Positions 1 through 16,055 of a DNA stretch of 64,000 nucleotides are shown piece after piece. Below the pieces are notes generated by a model. The model had not been told where the DNA came from and made no database searches. It saw only the letters and a program-made list of their open reading frames with translations. A program made the position numbers and the translations under genes. Source of the stretch: Moringa oleifera. Lineage: Eukaryota > Streptophyta > Magnoliopsida > Brassicales > Moringaceae. Positions within the stretch are counted from its first letter, which is position 1, and each line of letters starts with the position of its first letter. Location of the stretch: the NCBI GenBank assembly GCA_021397835.1, contig JAJFZO010000581.1:868001-932000 (forward strand), in the 5' to 3' direction.

Positions 1-628
1 ACATTAAAATTTTGGCATGACAAGTAGTGTGGAGATACACTTCTAAAGGAAATGCTTACTGTTTTCCTGGCATATAGCAAAGGTGCTGGGTGGGTGAATG
101 TAGGGAGAAGATGGCTGGTTTGTGCTGCTAAAAGGAAATGCACAAGATTGGGGTACTGGACGAATTGAAGGATTTTATGTTTTGATTTATCCTCAGTGAC
201 ATGGTTTTTGGATAGTGGGAGTAATATCCGCTTTTTGTTGAGTGTTATTTCAGCAGATTGTGCAGGGGTGAAGTGGGGTCATTGTTTCCCTCGAAGAAAA
301 TCTGGAAAGTCATGGCTTTCTCTGTCGGGGAATTTCTTGATGATAAATAATCTAAGAAAATGGGGCAAAATATTAGTGCATGCAAAAGAGCAGGAAGAAA
401 TTGTGAGGAAACATGATTAATGACTTATTTATCTTATTTATGTTGCTTTTTATCCCTAGGATTAGGTTGATAATCTGTTTCTTATTTTGTTAAGAGATCT
501 CATAAATCATGAGATCATTCTGTTCGGATATCTTATAAATTATAAGATCATTTCTTTTTTCTTTTTGCTAGAGTTAGTGTATATAGTTAACTTCCTACAC
601 ATAATAAACACAGCAAAAATTCAGTCAA

Positions 629-868
629 TTGTTTCTCAATTTTTGCCAATGGTGCAGGTGGACTGCCCAGATATGGCAGTCTGTTTTCAGCTTGCTGGGT
701 CCGTCCTGCGTCACTGTGAGATCAGTTGGGGAGGAGTTATTGGCATGGGAAGGGCAGGGTTTTGGGGGAAAGAAGAGGAGGCTAGTGAAGATGGTTTCAT
801 ATCTAATATTTTGGAACATTTGGAGTGAAAGGAATAGGAGGTTTTTGACAACAATGAAACACCATTAA
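629..868 (+). mobile_element. LINE (non-LTR retrotransposon) relic, RT C-terminal zinc-binding region
   Basis: A degraded open stretch reads like the end of a plant LINE reverse transcriptase (zf-RVT region). It has a CQWC-type cysteine pair, then QIWQSVFSLLG, a GGKKRR block, and FWNIWSERNRRF. The last matches the W-x-I-W-x-E-R-N-x-R signature near the end of plant LINE ORF2 proteins. It lies on the same strand as the host gene, inside an intron of the FGGY kinase. An A-rich tract at about 1045-1064 could be the old poly(A) tail. No target-site duplication was recognised. The family assignment rests on motif memory, not a search. Confidence 0.6.
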
Positions 869-1280
869 ATTAGAGAGTTTTGGATTAAAGTTTTGAAATT
901 TTGAGTTCAATGTGAATATTTTGTAAATGAGTCTAATCTATGTGACTTCATAGAGTTACTAACTTCCTAGGCTAATCAAATATGTAATAGGTTGCATCCC
1001 CTTGGTGAGTCAACAAATAATACATGTACCATGTTACTGCTCAGAAAAAAAGAAAAAAAAAAAAACAAGTATTTGTGCTTGACCACCTAGGGACGCAGAC
1101 CGTCACTGATCTTGTCCCCAGAAAACTTCACCCATACCCATACATAGATAAATACATGTACGACTAATAATTAAAATGTGATTCGAATGTTCTGTTGCTA
1201 TGATTTCATCTGTGAGTTGCTTGGTCTCTAAGTTGGCTACAACGTCTCCATACCATATTGAATTCTCTTTTCTTTGCAGA

Positions 1281-3138
1281 TAGACACGTTACTTGCATGT
1301 GGTGGCCTTTCAAAGAACATGTTGTTCATTCAAGAACATGCGGATGTAATTGGTACTCCCCTATCTTCCTCCCTTTCTTTTTTTTTGTTTTTTTTTTTTT
1401 TTTTTTGTTTTGATTTCTGGGTGCTACACCATCTGCTGGTCTAGGAAAAAAGAAAAAAGAGAAGAAAAGTAGATGGAATGGTCAGAGTAACACATTGGGT
1501 GTCAGTGGGTTGGATCCTATGATTAGCTCAAAACAAAAAAAAAAAAAAAAGAGGAAATGGGTTCCACAATAAGTTAAATGTTAATGTAAGATTTTCTTGA
1601 GAAATAAGTTGAAAGAGTGCTGTAAGAGTACCATAGGATTATAAATTTTTTTTTTTTCTTGATAAGATGCTGCTTCTGTACTTTCTACCAGTGCACAGTT
1701 ATATATGTGTCATTTCATATGTGCATCTGCATGTTCTATGCTTGCATTTGCCTGTTGTTAATAGATGTATTCTTAACTTGACGTGTGCCCCTCCTTGGTG
1801 GAAATTGAACCCTTCAGTGTAAGACAGGTCAAACTCTACCCCTGGATGAATTTTTACTTTTCCTACCTTGAGATGTAGGTCTCTTAATCATTAAGAGTTG
1901 GTCTTTGATACTACTTATAGTGTCTCAAATCATATGTTAGAGCATAGCACCAAACATAATTTACTCATTATGCCGGCTTCATCCTATTGGCTACCATAAG
2001 TGACTAATAATTGTTAAGTAATGTTTGCTAACTTTGCACATGAACAAAATTTTTGCAACACTATGATGTTTGAGTTTGATTGGTAATCTGCACCTCTAGA
2101 TATATGCTGTCTTTCTCAAAGTATGGAAATAGTACTGATAAAGGATGTCAGCTCTTGCAATGCTGTTCTCTGCAGTGCTTGACATGGATGTTGACCAGCT
2201 TGTGGCTTTACTGTTCACAATTGTTACAGGTTACCCAATCATACTTCCCCGAGAAAGTGAGTCCGTGCTCTTAGGTGCTGCAATTCTGGGTGCTGTTGCT
2301 GCAAAGAAATACCATAGTCTTAACGAGGGCATGAAGGCACTGAATGCAGCTGGTCAGGTACGAAGAATACCTTCTTCATTTTGGTATAAGCTGTTTCTAA
2401 TTCTTTAGGAGACGTAAGAAGCAAAATCCATTGTTAGTTATTCGTTTCTCTTTTTGCCTTTATTCCCTGATTTATGCAGACTAACCATTGTTTAACGTCT
2501 GTCCAACCTAAATCAGTGATTGCTATATCTCTTTTTGGAAAAATGTGCTTCTGCATATTGTAACTAAGCATGTCATCGTTTTCCTCTGGGTCCAGTGTAC
2601 CTAGCTCAGCATGTTTTCTTAAACCTAGGCATTGGCTTTGCTGATTTTGTCTGTGGCTGTCCCGTGGGATCTGAATAATTCTCCCTTAATTTATTTACTT
2701 ATTTCAGTTTTTCTTTTGATACATTAGTGTTGTAAATGGATTCTTTTAGAAAAGAAGAAAGATATTTATCAGGGCAAGACCTAACCCCTGTGAACCTTGT
2801 AAAATTAGACATATTACCATTACTGGCACTGACACTGACACTAACATTGACACAGCCAGATATGTCCTTGCCTTAATTGCAGGGGCAACCTTGTCCTAGC
2901 GTGGCTTGACTATGAATTCTCTCTCTAGCACTAGGAAGGTCCATTTAATTGGATGAACTTGACATCTTTTATATTCCATTCTCTCTTTAATCCATGAATG
3001 TTCCAAATTGTGCAGGTTATTCATCCATCAAATGATCCAAGAGTGAAGAAGTATCATGATGCAAAATACCAAATTTTCCGTGACCTTTACAAGCAACAGC
3101 TATCTCACCGTTCAATCATTGCTGAAGCTTTGGCGTAG
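1281..3138 (+). CDS. FGGY-family carbohydrate kinase, C-terminal part (gene starts before the window)
   Basis: Three 3' exons are visible: 1281-1352, 2230-2357 and 3016-3138, with stop TAG at 3136-3138. The first encodes IDTLLACGGLSKN, the nucleotide-binding GG motif of FGGY kinases. The second encodes PRESESVLLGAAILGA, the conserved E-S-x-x-LGAA segment. The third encodes a helical tail ending RSIIAEALA. FGGY kinases phosphorylate sugars such as D-ribulose. The sequence fits the plant YDR109C/human FGGY-like branch (Arabidopsis At4g30310 type) better than xylulokinase. Upstream exons are missing: positions 1-1280 are intron containing a LINE relic, with no other exon recognised. The frame stays open across all three exons with normal GT-AG borders. 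The first exon end may be off by one base. The neighbour RPT2 is convergent. Confidence 0.85.
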
Positions 3139-4075
3139 TCTATGCTGGTTTCCTAGTGACTGCCTGGAGAAGTCTTTCATTGTTCATCGAATATTTCTTT
3201 TTCTTTTCTCTAAGATGGCTTGATCTCTTAAAGCGGTGTATAGAAAGAAAAAAAAACTTTTGCATGACCGCAGTACAATTCTGGACTTGTTTACAGGGCC
3301 CGTATGGACTAAGTGACCAAAAATTTTAGGCGTGGAAGTTTGGCTATTAGGAGAGAGGAAGAAGTGAGCGGACAAACACTTTCTGCATCTGTCTAACATG
3401 TTCTCATTCAAGTCCACTGCAAATAATAATTTTTTTCTTGTTCATTCTGTTGGAATTTCATGCAGATTCTCATAGTTCTTGCCCTTGTATTTCCTTTTGC
3501 TGATTCATCATGAATTTGTGAAATCTTTAGTTCTCAATCAAATGCAAGGTTCAAATACAACTGCCAGTAAACATTCTTCAGATGCACACATAAATTATGA
3601 ATCATGACTCTTAAAATATTCATTTTGTAGTTTATGTTAATTTTGTAGCTCATAAGAGCTCATTAAACAGTGCTGTCTTCAAATACCATCATTAATTAAC
3701 ATTTGCTACAAACTTTCTGTGAGGAGAATTCACGAGTCCTATGCATGTAAATTTCCCAAACCAACATTTTCTTGGGAGTGGGATCCACTTGACATATCAG
3801 TTGGTAAGACCAGCCACAATTTTGGACCAAATTCATCATTCATATTCCCACACAGTTAATATTTCCAATAGCACACATGACTATCATGGAAAACTTAAAA
3901 TAAAAGCAGCACATTTGAGTACCATCAACAATTTAAAATTGTCTAAAGAGAATAACTGTATTCCATTCTTCAGAGTACAAATGGAAATGGCAACCGAAAA
4001 AATCTGAATAGATCAAAACCCACGGGCGAATGGAAGTGACGTATTGTTTTCCAGCTTCAGAGAGCTGGCAGCTTT
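3139..4075. other. Intergenic region between convergent genes
   Basis: This stretch holds the presumed 3' UTRs of the FGGY kinase (+) and RPT2 (-). It is T- and A-rich with several AATAAA-like motifs. I see no supported gene. The short open frames at 3184-3417 and 3741-4007 show no family resemblance. Confidence 0.6.
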
Positions 4076-8288
<4,213 letters not shown>

Positions 8289-8773
8289 TGTTCAACGATA
8301 GGAGAAGGGCTTTGCTAGATGGATTCTTTGCCTGAAGGTTGGGACAGTGAGCCTTTCTTTCTATTGGTGAGTAAGGCAGTGACCTGAATTGAGCAGCAAG
8401 CCAAGTTTCTCTATTTGACTACGCAAAATAACCCATATGCACAAGCCCACCCGACTCCGAATAGGTAAACGGGTTTGGGTAACAATTACGGTGTTTCATG
8501 AAGTTCTCAGGATTGGCAATAAACCGGGTCAATCCAGTCCAACCCATTAAATTGTAGCCCACAATCGAGTTCATAGAACTCAATGGGCTCTTTATAAAAA
8601 CTAGTTTAGCTGAATCCGTGGATTCCAAAAGCTTGCGGCTTATTGACAGGATTTGTTCGTTGAGTTAAATTAAAAATTATTGTATTAAATTTCAAATAAA
8701 TTAAATTAGTAAATTTAAAATAAATTTTATTATAAATTTTATATAAAATAATTTAATAAATAATTGATAAATA

Positions 8774-9330
8774 TCTCATAAAACTTTAATATTTTATTTC
8801 ATATTATCAATCAAATTTTTATATTTAAAAAATAAAAAATTAAATATTAATTTATCAATTGATTTAAATTAAATTTTATTAAAAAATTTAAAAATTATGA
8901 GTATTCAAATTGAAGAATTATTTTAAAAACTTTAAAAATTATTAGTATTTAAAATGAAGATCTCATACAGTAAATTTTAATTTAAAAGTTTAACGTATGT
9001 GAAGGAATATTTAAACAATTGTAATAAAAAATTTTATATATTTGTTGAGTAATTATGTCATTTTTAAAAAATTTTAATATTATAAATTAAAATATATATT
9101 TTTTAATACTTTAAAAATTATAAAACTTTTTATAATAATAGTCTGACTATATTTTTACATTTATGAACAAATTTAAGTCAAAATTTATTATACAAAATAT
9201 TTAATTTAAACACTCTAATTTTTTAATAAATTTTAATTTAAACCAATTGATAGATAAAAGTTTGATTAGTCACTTTCTGAACATTAATGTTTGATTGATA
9301 ACATAAGATAAATATCAAAGTTTTATGAGA
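8774..9330. repeat. AT-rich foldback/MITE-like element (family 2)
   Basis: The outer ends are inverted copies. The left begins TCTCATAAAACTTTAATATT, and the reverse complement of the right begins TCTCATAAAACTTTGATATT. The match continues inward through a TTAT(A/G)TTATCAATCAAA segment. The interior is non-coding. A related copy lies at 15571-16055. Confidence 0.6.
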
Positions 9331-10049
9331 CTTTTACTCTAAGTAATTATGTTTATTTTTTAAAAGTAATAATAATAAATAAATCTTAATATATAAAATA
9401 GTTATTAAATTAATAACTTTAAAATTTTAAGATATTAAATGTATGATAAATTTAATATATTTTTTTACATAGAACATTAAAATCAATATGATTAATAAAT
9501 CATATTTTTTGTTGTTTTGTAAATTTTAAATAGTGTTAATAATATTTAAAAAATAGTAAATATATTAACTTCTATTTTTATAAAATTAATTAATTTATAA
9601 AAATATAAATATAATTAAAAATAAAAATAAAAATAAAAAAATATTAATTTTTATTACAAATTTAGATATTATAAAAATAATTATATAAATTTAAATAAGT
9701 CAAATGGATTCCATCTATTTATTCATCTAATTAATCCTATGGAGTTGGCCTATGGGACAACTTGACCCAAGATTTAAATTTTACAAACCTAACTTATTTA
9801 TAAGATAAGTAATTTTAACTCAACCTATTTAATATATGAATAAAATTAAAACTCATCGATGGAATCATAAACAATCAATTTATATGCAAATCAAATGATA
9901 AGCTTTTTTAAATGGCCCAGTTCATATCCAATTAAATTAAATAATATTTTTTAATGATAAATAATATTTTTTAAAAAAATTTATTTACTAACACAATTAT
10001 TTTAGACAATACAATTAATATAATAGTAAATACATAAAAGAAAAATTTT

Positions 10050-10520
10050 AAAATTTAAAAAATAGTCTCTACCATAATCTTTATCTTAAATTTGTAAACA
10101 TCTTCAAATAAATCATGATTAATGAGAAATAATTGAATTAAATATTATTAAAAAATTTTAAAATTAAGAATTTATAAATTAAGAATTTTATATTACGAAT
10201 TTTAATTTTATTTTTTATGAATATAAAAAACATCAATCACAAAAAATTTTAAAAATTTTTAAAAATTAAATATATATTAAAAATTTTACAATTAAATATT
10301 TAAAAATTATAATAAATAATTTATAAATTCAAAATTATTTAAATTCGAGAGATTTAACTCGTAATAAAGTGTAAAATTTATTTGTGTTTTTAAAAATATT
10401 TTAATAATAAAAATATATTTAATTTAATTATTTATTATTAATTTAAAATTTATTTAGATACACTTTAAAATTTAAGATAAAAATTAAAAGAAATTATTTT
10501 TAAAATTTAAATGATATTTA
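10050..10520. repeat. Probable diverged copy of AT-rich foldback family 1
   Basis: The left part (ATCTTTATCTTAAATTTGTA then CATCTTCAAATAAAT) resembles the reverse complement of the right part (TTTTATCTTAAATTTTAAAG then TGTATCTAAATAAA). This is the same inverted layout as the copies at 5394 and 15000. Ends are approximate because the whole region is AT-rich. Confidence 0.4.
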
Positions 10521-10716
10521 TTTAAAATTAAATTATTTAAAAAATAAAAATATTTTTTCTTATTTTTATTATTAATTTATTTTTTTATATTTTTTTCCTG
10601 GCAGAAGCCGATAAGCCAACTGACAATCGAGTGGCTATCCCCTCCTGTCGAACCCACTTAGATGCCATGCTCCTCACCACATCCTCCCTTAAGCCCAACA
10701 GCCCACGATCGTAGTT

Positions 10717-13495
10717 ATGGCCACCAGAACACTCGCCCTTGCTAGCTCTGCCGGCATTTCTTTCCTCTTTCTTCACTCGACAAAGCCCGACAAGGTCACT
10801 GTATTCACCAGTAAGTTCAGTAGAAGAAGAAACAGACCACCAGTTGCTATGGCTGCTGCTACTGTTAACAAAGTGGCACCAGCCGTGATCGTGGGCGGTG
10901 GACGGGTAGGAAGGGCACTGCAGGACATGGGAAGCGGTCAGGATTTGCTGGTTAAGAGGGGTGAAGCCGTCCCGGTTGATTTTGAGGGTCCCATTTTGGT
11001 ATGCACGAGGAATGATGACCTGGACGCTGTCCTTGAGGCTACTCCTCGGGCTAGATGGAATGGTATCACTACCTTATTGGCTCGTTTAATCCCTTTCTGG
11101 TTTCACTTAGAGTATCTGATTGTTCCAAATATCATCATTCGATCCAGTAATTTTCAGTTCTTTCGTTATTGTTTGATGGAATTGCTGAAATTACGAATGA
11201 GTATGAAATATTAAGATTATAATTTCAAACAATTCAATAGTTGCGCTTGTGTCTCAGTTCAAATTTTGAAATTTTCTCGTGAATTTTTCAGCTGAATCAT
11301 TGAGAAAAGGACGTTGCTGTGTGCACATTCATATTAAAATTAGATTACAAAATCTTGCTTTTGACCAGGTTAACTGAAATTGAATGGCTATTTGCTGTTC
11401 TTAAAATGGAATAGTAGGCATCAGATCTATTTGTGGAGGTGAGGCTGCTTGAGAAAGGTCTCTTCAAAAAGCATAGTAGAAGAATAAGGTAACTTCTAGA
11501 ATATAGTGCAATGGTAGAAAAAGATATTAGATAGGGCTACTTGTTTTACATGGAAACATCAGTTGTGCCAAGTTGAAAATTCCCCTGAAGCTGCAAAATA
11601 TTCTACCTTTGAGACTTAGCTTTTTCTTAGCTTAGAGTGAATTTGTTATTTAATTGTTATGTCTTGAAGAATCGAATTGTTTTGTCTTGGCTATTCGGTG
11701 GACCTTATTCCTCTATTAACTTAATTTATGTATCTACCTACTGTTTTTCGCATGGGAATTTGATTATGCAGTGTTGACAAATTTCGTTGTTTATTGTTGT
11801 TTTTTGCTTATTATGAATTGGTTTGGTGGTTAATATCTTGGTGATTAGATTGCAGCTTCATCCTAAGCTCACTGCATATAATAGGGGCCCCATGGCAGTG
11901 ATGAATTCACTGGTTTAATTTGGATATGATATAAAACCAAGATGTTGGTTACAGGTTATTATGGAATTTTGCCATCAATGAATGAAATTTGGTTTAGTTA
12001 AATACATTTAATTGTAAATGCACTATTTTAGACAGAATTTTCTGCTTCTTGCATCATTTGTTATAAATGACTGCATTTTGATGGCAAGTCTCTAGCATTG
12101 TAACTTTAACATAAAACCTGTTGAATTTATATGAAATTCTGAGATCCTCCCCGCTATAGCTTCTGGGTGGTTTATGAATTGTATATTTAATGGATTCCAA
12201 CAATCCAACAGATTTGGTTTTCTTCCAAAATGGGATGCTTGAGCCGTGGCTTGAAAGTAAAGGTCTGGGAGATGCAGATCAAGTTTTGGCATACTTTGCA
12301 GTGTCAAAGCTCGGTGAACCTCCTGTGGATGGGAAGACTGAAACTAATCCTGAAGGCTTGACAGCAGCATATGGGAAGTGGGCACCTGCTATAGCTGCAA
12401 GATTGCATTCCGGGGGCCTCTCTTGCAAGGTAAAAAAACAACGAATGTTTAAGGCTTTTCTTTTCCCTTGACTGACTTTTTCTCCATTGTTTTCCGCTTT
12501 TCATCTTTATATAGCACTTAGGTCCTTCAGTTATGCTTCTTGTCTTATAACATTTTTCTTCTTTCAGTCAAGTGCATTTATATATTTATGCCATGTCCGC
12601 CAGGTCCTTGATACAGAAGCATTTCAGAAACAGATGCTAGAGAAGCTCATTTGGATTTCAGCATTCATGCTTGTTGGAGCTCGTCATTCTGGGGCAACTG
12701 TGGGTGTCGTGGAGAAGGAATTTCAATCTGAGGTGAGGCTACCTTCATAAGAGGCATGTATTTGGATTGTCAGATTCAGGTTTACTGTATATTCTTTGCA
12801 GACCATTCAACAGAAAGGGAAAGAAATAAATTAAAAAGTAAAACCTGTTCTTGCTATGATGGCATACTCAGCTGAAGCAAATTAGCACTCCATTTTGCTG
12901 TATGTGACATTCATTCATTGGACATTATGGCCAGGAAGCTCCTAAACATTAGATGATATTATTAGAAAAGATTATCACATTTTTCTTTTCCAATAGTGGA
13001 TTGATTATCTCGTTACTGATTACAATAAAGTTTAGTTGCAGATTTCCTTCTGACAATGGCTTTCTAACCCTTTGCTCTCCTTCCATGAAACCTGACCAAA
13101 AGAGAAAGGAAGGTCTTTAGCTTTCTTTGTGACTGAAATTTATCCTATTTATCCTTCCAGGTGTCTAGCCTCATCGAGGAGCTTGCATCTGCTGCAGCTG
13201 CAGAAAAAGGGATATCATTTGAAGAAGCCATGGTTCAAAGATTATGTGCTTATTCACGAGCTGTTGCCCATTTTCCAACAGCTGTTAAAGAGGTACAGAA
13301 TTCAGTCAACGGCCTCAACTGTGTGCATGTATATGAATTTTGATACTTAAATAATGGGTAAAGTTTGTTCATTTCCTACAGTTCAAGTGGAGAAATGGCT
13401 GGTTTTATTCACTCTCAGAGAAGGCACTTGCTCAAGGGAAATCTGATCCATGCCCCTTGCACACAACCTGGCTCAAAGAGCTCAAAGTCATCTAA
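10717..13495 (+). CDS. Plastid-targeted Rossmann-fold protein with PanE/ApbA-like architecture, function unknown
   Basis: Five exons (10717-11062, 12212-12429, 12604-12732, 13161-13292, 13382-13495) give 312 residues with frame kept throughout. The first 45-50 residues are Ser/Arg-rich and lack acidic residues until later, like a chloroplast transit peptide. A beta strand and glycine loop follow (AVIVGGGRVG, residues 56-65), typical of a dinucleotide-binding Rossmann fold. The rest contains VFFQNGMLEPWLESKGLG and a helical C-terminal half (KLIWISAFMLVGARH, FPTAVKEFKWRNGWFY). This layout recalls ketopantoate reductase-like proteins. I recognise the sequence as a conserved plant protein but know no assigned reaction, so enzyme activity is inference. 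Alternative ATGs exist downstream, but the first gives the transit-like leader. The first intron is long (1149 bp) with no recognisable insertion. Confidence 0.88.
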
Positions 13496-13778
13496 AAGAT
13501 CAACGGTAGTCTCTGCCAACTGTTCTTAAGAGTAAGAGATCAATATAATGAGAGAAATCCATTTAGTCTTTCACCTTATGTCTTTTCGCCTATTTGAGCA
13601 GCCACTTACATGAAAAAATATAGTTGCCTCTCTCTCTCTGATAAGAACCCCTTGAGAAAATGTCGTCATCGTAAATGATAATGGTGAGCAATCATAAGCC
13701 CATAGCCAGAGACACGAACGCACCGGCTGACAAGACTGATTTCCCTTTCACATTCGTAACAGTAACTTTGATTTTTAA

Positions 13779-14489
13779 GGTCATTTCCAACCTAATACAC
13801 TAAATTTAACATCAATTTGGTCTTAAAAAACAGTCTTTTTAGAATATCTCAACATCAAATTTTTTTCATCTCTAATTCATTTACATCAAATTGGTATTCT
13901 AATATTATTTTAATAATATAAATAATAATTATTAATAAAAATTTATAAATATTAATTAATTTATAAATATTTTTAAAATAATTAATATAATTTAAAATTT
14001 TCATTTTTATTTATATATTTTTAGAAAATTAATATTATATAATAAATTATAATTTTCAGTAATTTTGAAAAAAATTTTAAATTATATCATAAATTATAAA
14101 TTATTTTAAATTTTCATATAGTTTTAAATAATAATGTTAATAATATATATAATTTATTATTAATTAAATAAATTATTATTAATAATAATTTAAATAAAAT
14201 AAAATTATATATTGAATATTGATCTTATTTTAAAGATCTTGATGAGATATTTTTAATGATATAATTTTTTAATAATATTATATATTTATTAAATTATTAA
14301 TTAAAAATATATTTGATTTAAAATTTTTAAAAAAGTAATTTGTAAAAAAAAATATTTTAATATTTCACCAATTTGATATAGCTACAGTATTGCACCAAAT
14401 TGATGAAACCAATTTACCGTATCGTTGAAGACGGTTTCACTATAATTTTGACGGTAAAATGTCGTTTTACCGTCTCATTGGAGACGGCC
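13779..14489. mobile_element. PIF/Harbinger-like non-autonomous DNA element (large MITE) with TAA target duplication
   Basis: The 711-bp segment is bracketed by TAA at 13776-13778 and TAA at 14490-14492. The left end is GGTCATTTCCAACC. The right end, reverse-complemented, is GGCCGTCTCCAATG. The first 12 bases match at 9 positions, and the mismatches are all transitions. A 3-bp TAA/TTA target duplication with G-rich terminal inverted repeats is the hallmark of PIF/Harbinger elements. The interior is AT-rich with no transposase. Near the right end, ACCGT/ACGGT motifs repeat in both orientations at about 14418-14475 and could form hairpins. Confidence 0.65.
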
Positions 14490-14492
14490 TAA

Positions 14493-14999
14493 GAAGAGGC
14501 ATGTTTCAGTTTCCAACAAAAAATGGAAACAAGACAAAGAAAGCCAATTTTCCTGGAAAAACTGGATGCTGATTCATGAATCCAAACGGAAACCAAGCCT
14601 TCCCTATGAATGCATGACCACTGTGTCCCATGGTGGCGCTGGTGCGTGAGTCGATAACCAGACTGCCGATAGCACAGGGAGAACATCACAAGCCAAATGG
14701 TAATTGGGCAAAACTGTGGGCGGGGTATCCATTCAGCTCCTAACAGCACATTGTGGAGGAAGTGCCACCTGTCAGGTCACTATTGATGGCACATGCCTGG
14801 CCCACATAATATTTCAGAAGAGCTCAGCAGACAGAGAGGGAAGAAGCGCGTGGAGGCTGTGTCCTTGGGTTTCTAACCGAACCGGAGTCTTGAGCTCGTA
14901 TTGGGCCGGTTCGTACTGTCGGGTCGGATACAGAAGCCTGACTGACATGGCATTGCGCGGGCCTTCTGCGTTTCAATGAAAGCAAAATAATGTTTTCTA
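14493..14999. other. Unannotated moderately GC-rich spacer
   Basis: A roughly 500-bp island of balanced base composition lies between the TAA-flanked element and the next AT-rich repeat. Open frames exist on both strands (14489-14749 minus, 14704-14979 plus), but neither looks like a known protein or has convincing splice context. It may be single-copy ancestral intergenic DNA. Confidence 0.4.
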
Positions 15000-15512
15000 A
15001 AGATAAATATTATTTAAAATTTAAAATTTTATTTTCTCTTTAATCAAATTTTTATTTTTAAAATATATTAAAATAAGTTTAAATATTTTAATTTTATTAA
15101 AATATTTAAAATATTTAAATTAAAAATATTTTATAATAAATTTTAACTTATAATTTCTTATGAATGTAAATAAATATTTAAGTTATCATCATAAAAAAGT
15201 TTAAAAATTTTTAAATATTAAAAACATTTTTTTAAAGAATATATCATTAAAAGTTTAAAAAATTCATAAAAAATAATTAATTAGTTAAAAAAATTAAATT
15301 TGAAGAATAAAATCAAAATAAAATGTAAAATTTATTTGAGAAGTTTTTAGTTATTTTTAATAATAAAAAATTATTAATTTTTTATAATTATTTTGAGTTA
15401 AGGTTTAATTTAGATAAATTAATAAATGAAGATCTTTTTGAATATATTTTGAAAGTTAGTATTTCATTTTAGAGAGAGAGTTCAAATTAGGGTTTTAAAT
15501 AATATTTATCTT
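15000..15512. repeat. AT-rich foldback/MITE-like element (family 1), best-preserved copy
   Basis: The first 20 bases, AAGATAAATATTATTTAAAA, are an exact inverted match to the last 20 bases. The inverted similarity extends inward for about 80-100 bp (TTCTCTTTAATCAAATTTTT-like on both sides). The interior has no open frame of note. It shares end sequence with the RPT2 intron copy at 5394-5880. Confidence 0.65.
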
Positions 15513-15570
15513 ATTGTTAATTTAATCAATAAAGTTTACTGGGTAAATCTTTACATATTTTTTTAAAAGT

Positions 15571-16055
15571 AAAAATTTTATAAATTTTTTATGTTTATTT
15601 TATATTATCAATTCAAATTTTTATATTTAAAAAATGATAAATTCAATCTTCATATATCAATTTAATTTAGATTAAATTTTATCAAAAAATTAAAAAGTTA
15701 AGATATTCAAACTGAAGATTTTATATCATAAATTTTTACGGATGTAAAAAAAATTCAAATAATAATTATAAAAAAATTTATATTTTTTTAAAAATATTTT
15801 TTATAAATTTATAATATCAACAAATTTTAAAAATAGCATAATTACTCAAAAAATTTTAAAAATTTTTATAACAGTAGTTTGAATATTTTTTAAAAAAATT
15901 ATAAATCAAAATTTATTATATAAGATTTTTAATTTAAATATATTTAATTTTAAAATTTTTTATGATATTTAGTTTAGATCAAATTTATCACTTTTTTAAA
16001 CATAAAAATTTAATTGATAATATAAAATAAACATCAAGATTTTATAAAATTTTTG
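15571..16055. repeat. AT-rich foldback/MITE-like element (family 2)
   Basis: The left end AAAAATTTTATAAATTTTTT followed by ATGTTTATTTTATATTATCAATT is mirrored by the right end, whose reverse complement is AAAAATTTTATAAAATCTTG then ATGTTTATTTTATATTATCAATT. The long matching inner segment is the same as in the copy at 8774-9330. Confidence 0.6.

Larger units (their letters stand above)
8289..10716. other. Divergent intergenic region, AT-rich and repeat-filled
   Basis: Positions 8289 to about 8400 are the RPT2 5' UTR and promoter. From about 8640 to 10590 the DNA is extremely AT-rich, with a long inverted-repeat element at 8774-9330 and a second likely one at about 10050-10520. The last 130 bases before the next ATG return to balanced composition and probably hold that gene's leader. 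No coding region is supported. Confidence 0.6.

Noticed and set aside
14489..14979. Overlapping 86- and 91-codon frames on opposite strands
   Set aside because: No recognisable domain, no splice context and no promoter signals; likely chance in a GC-balanced spacer.
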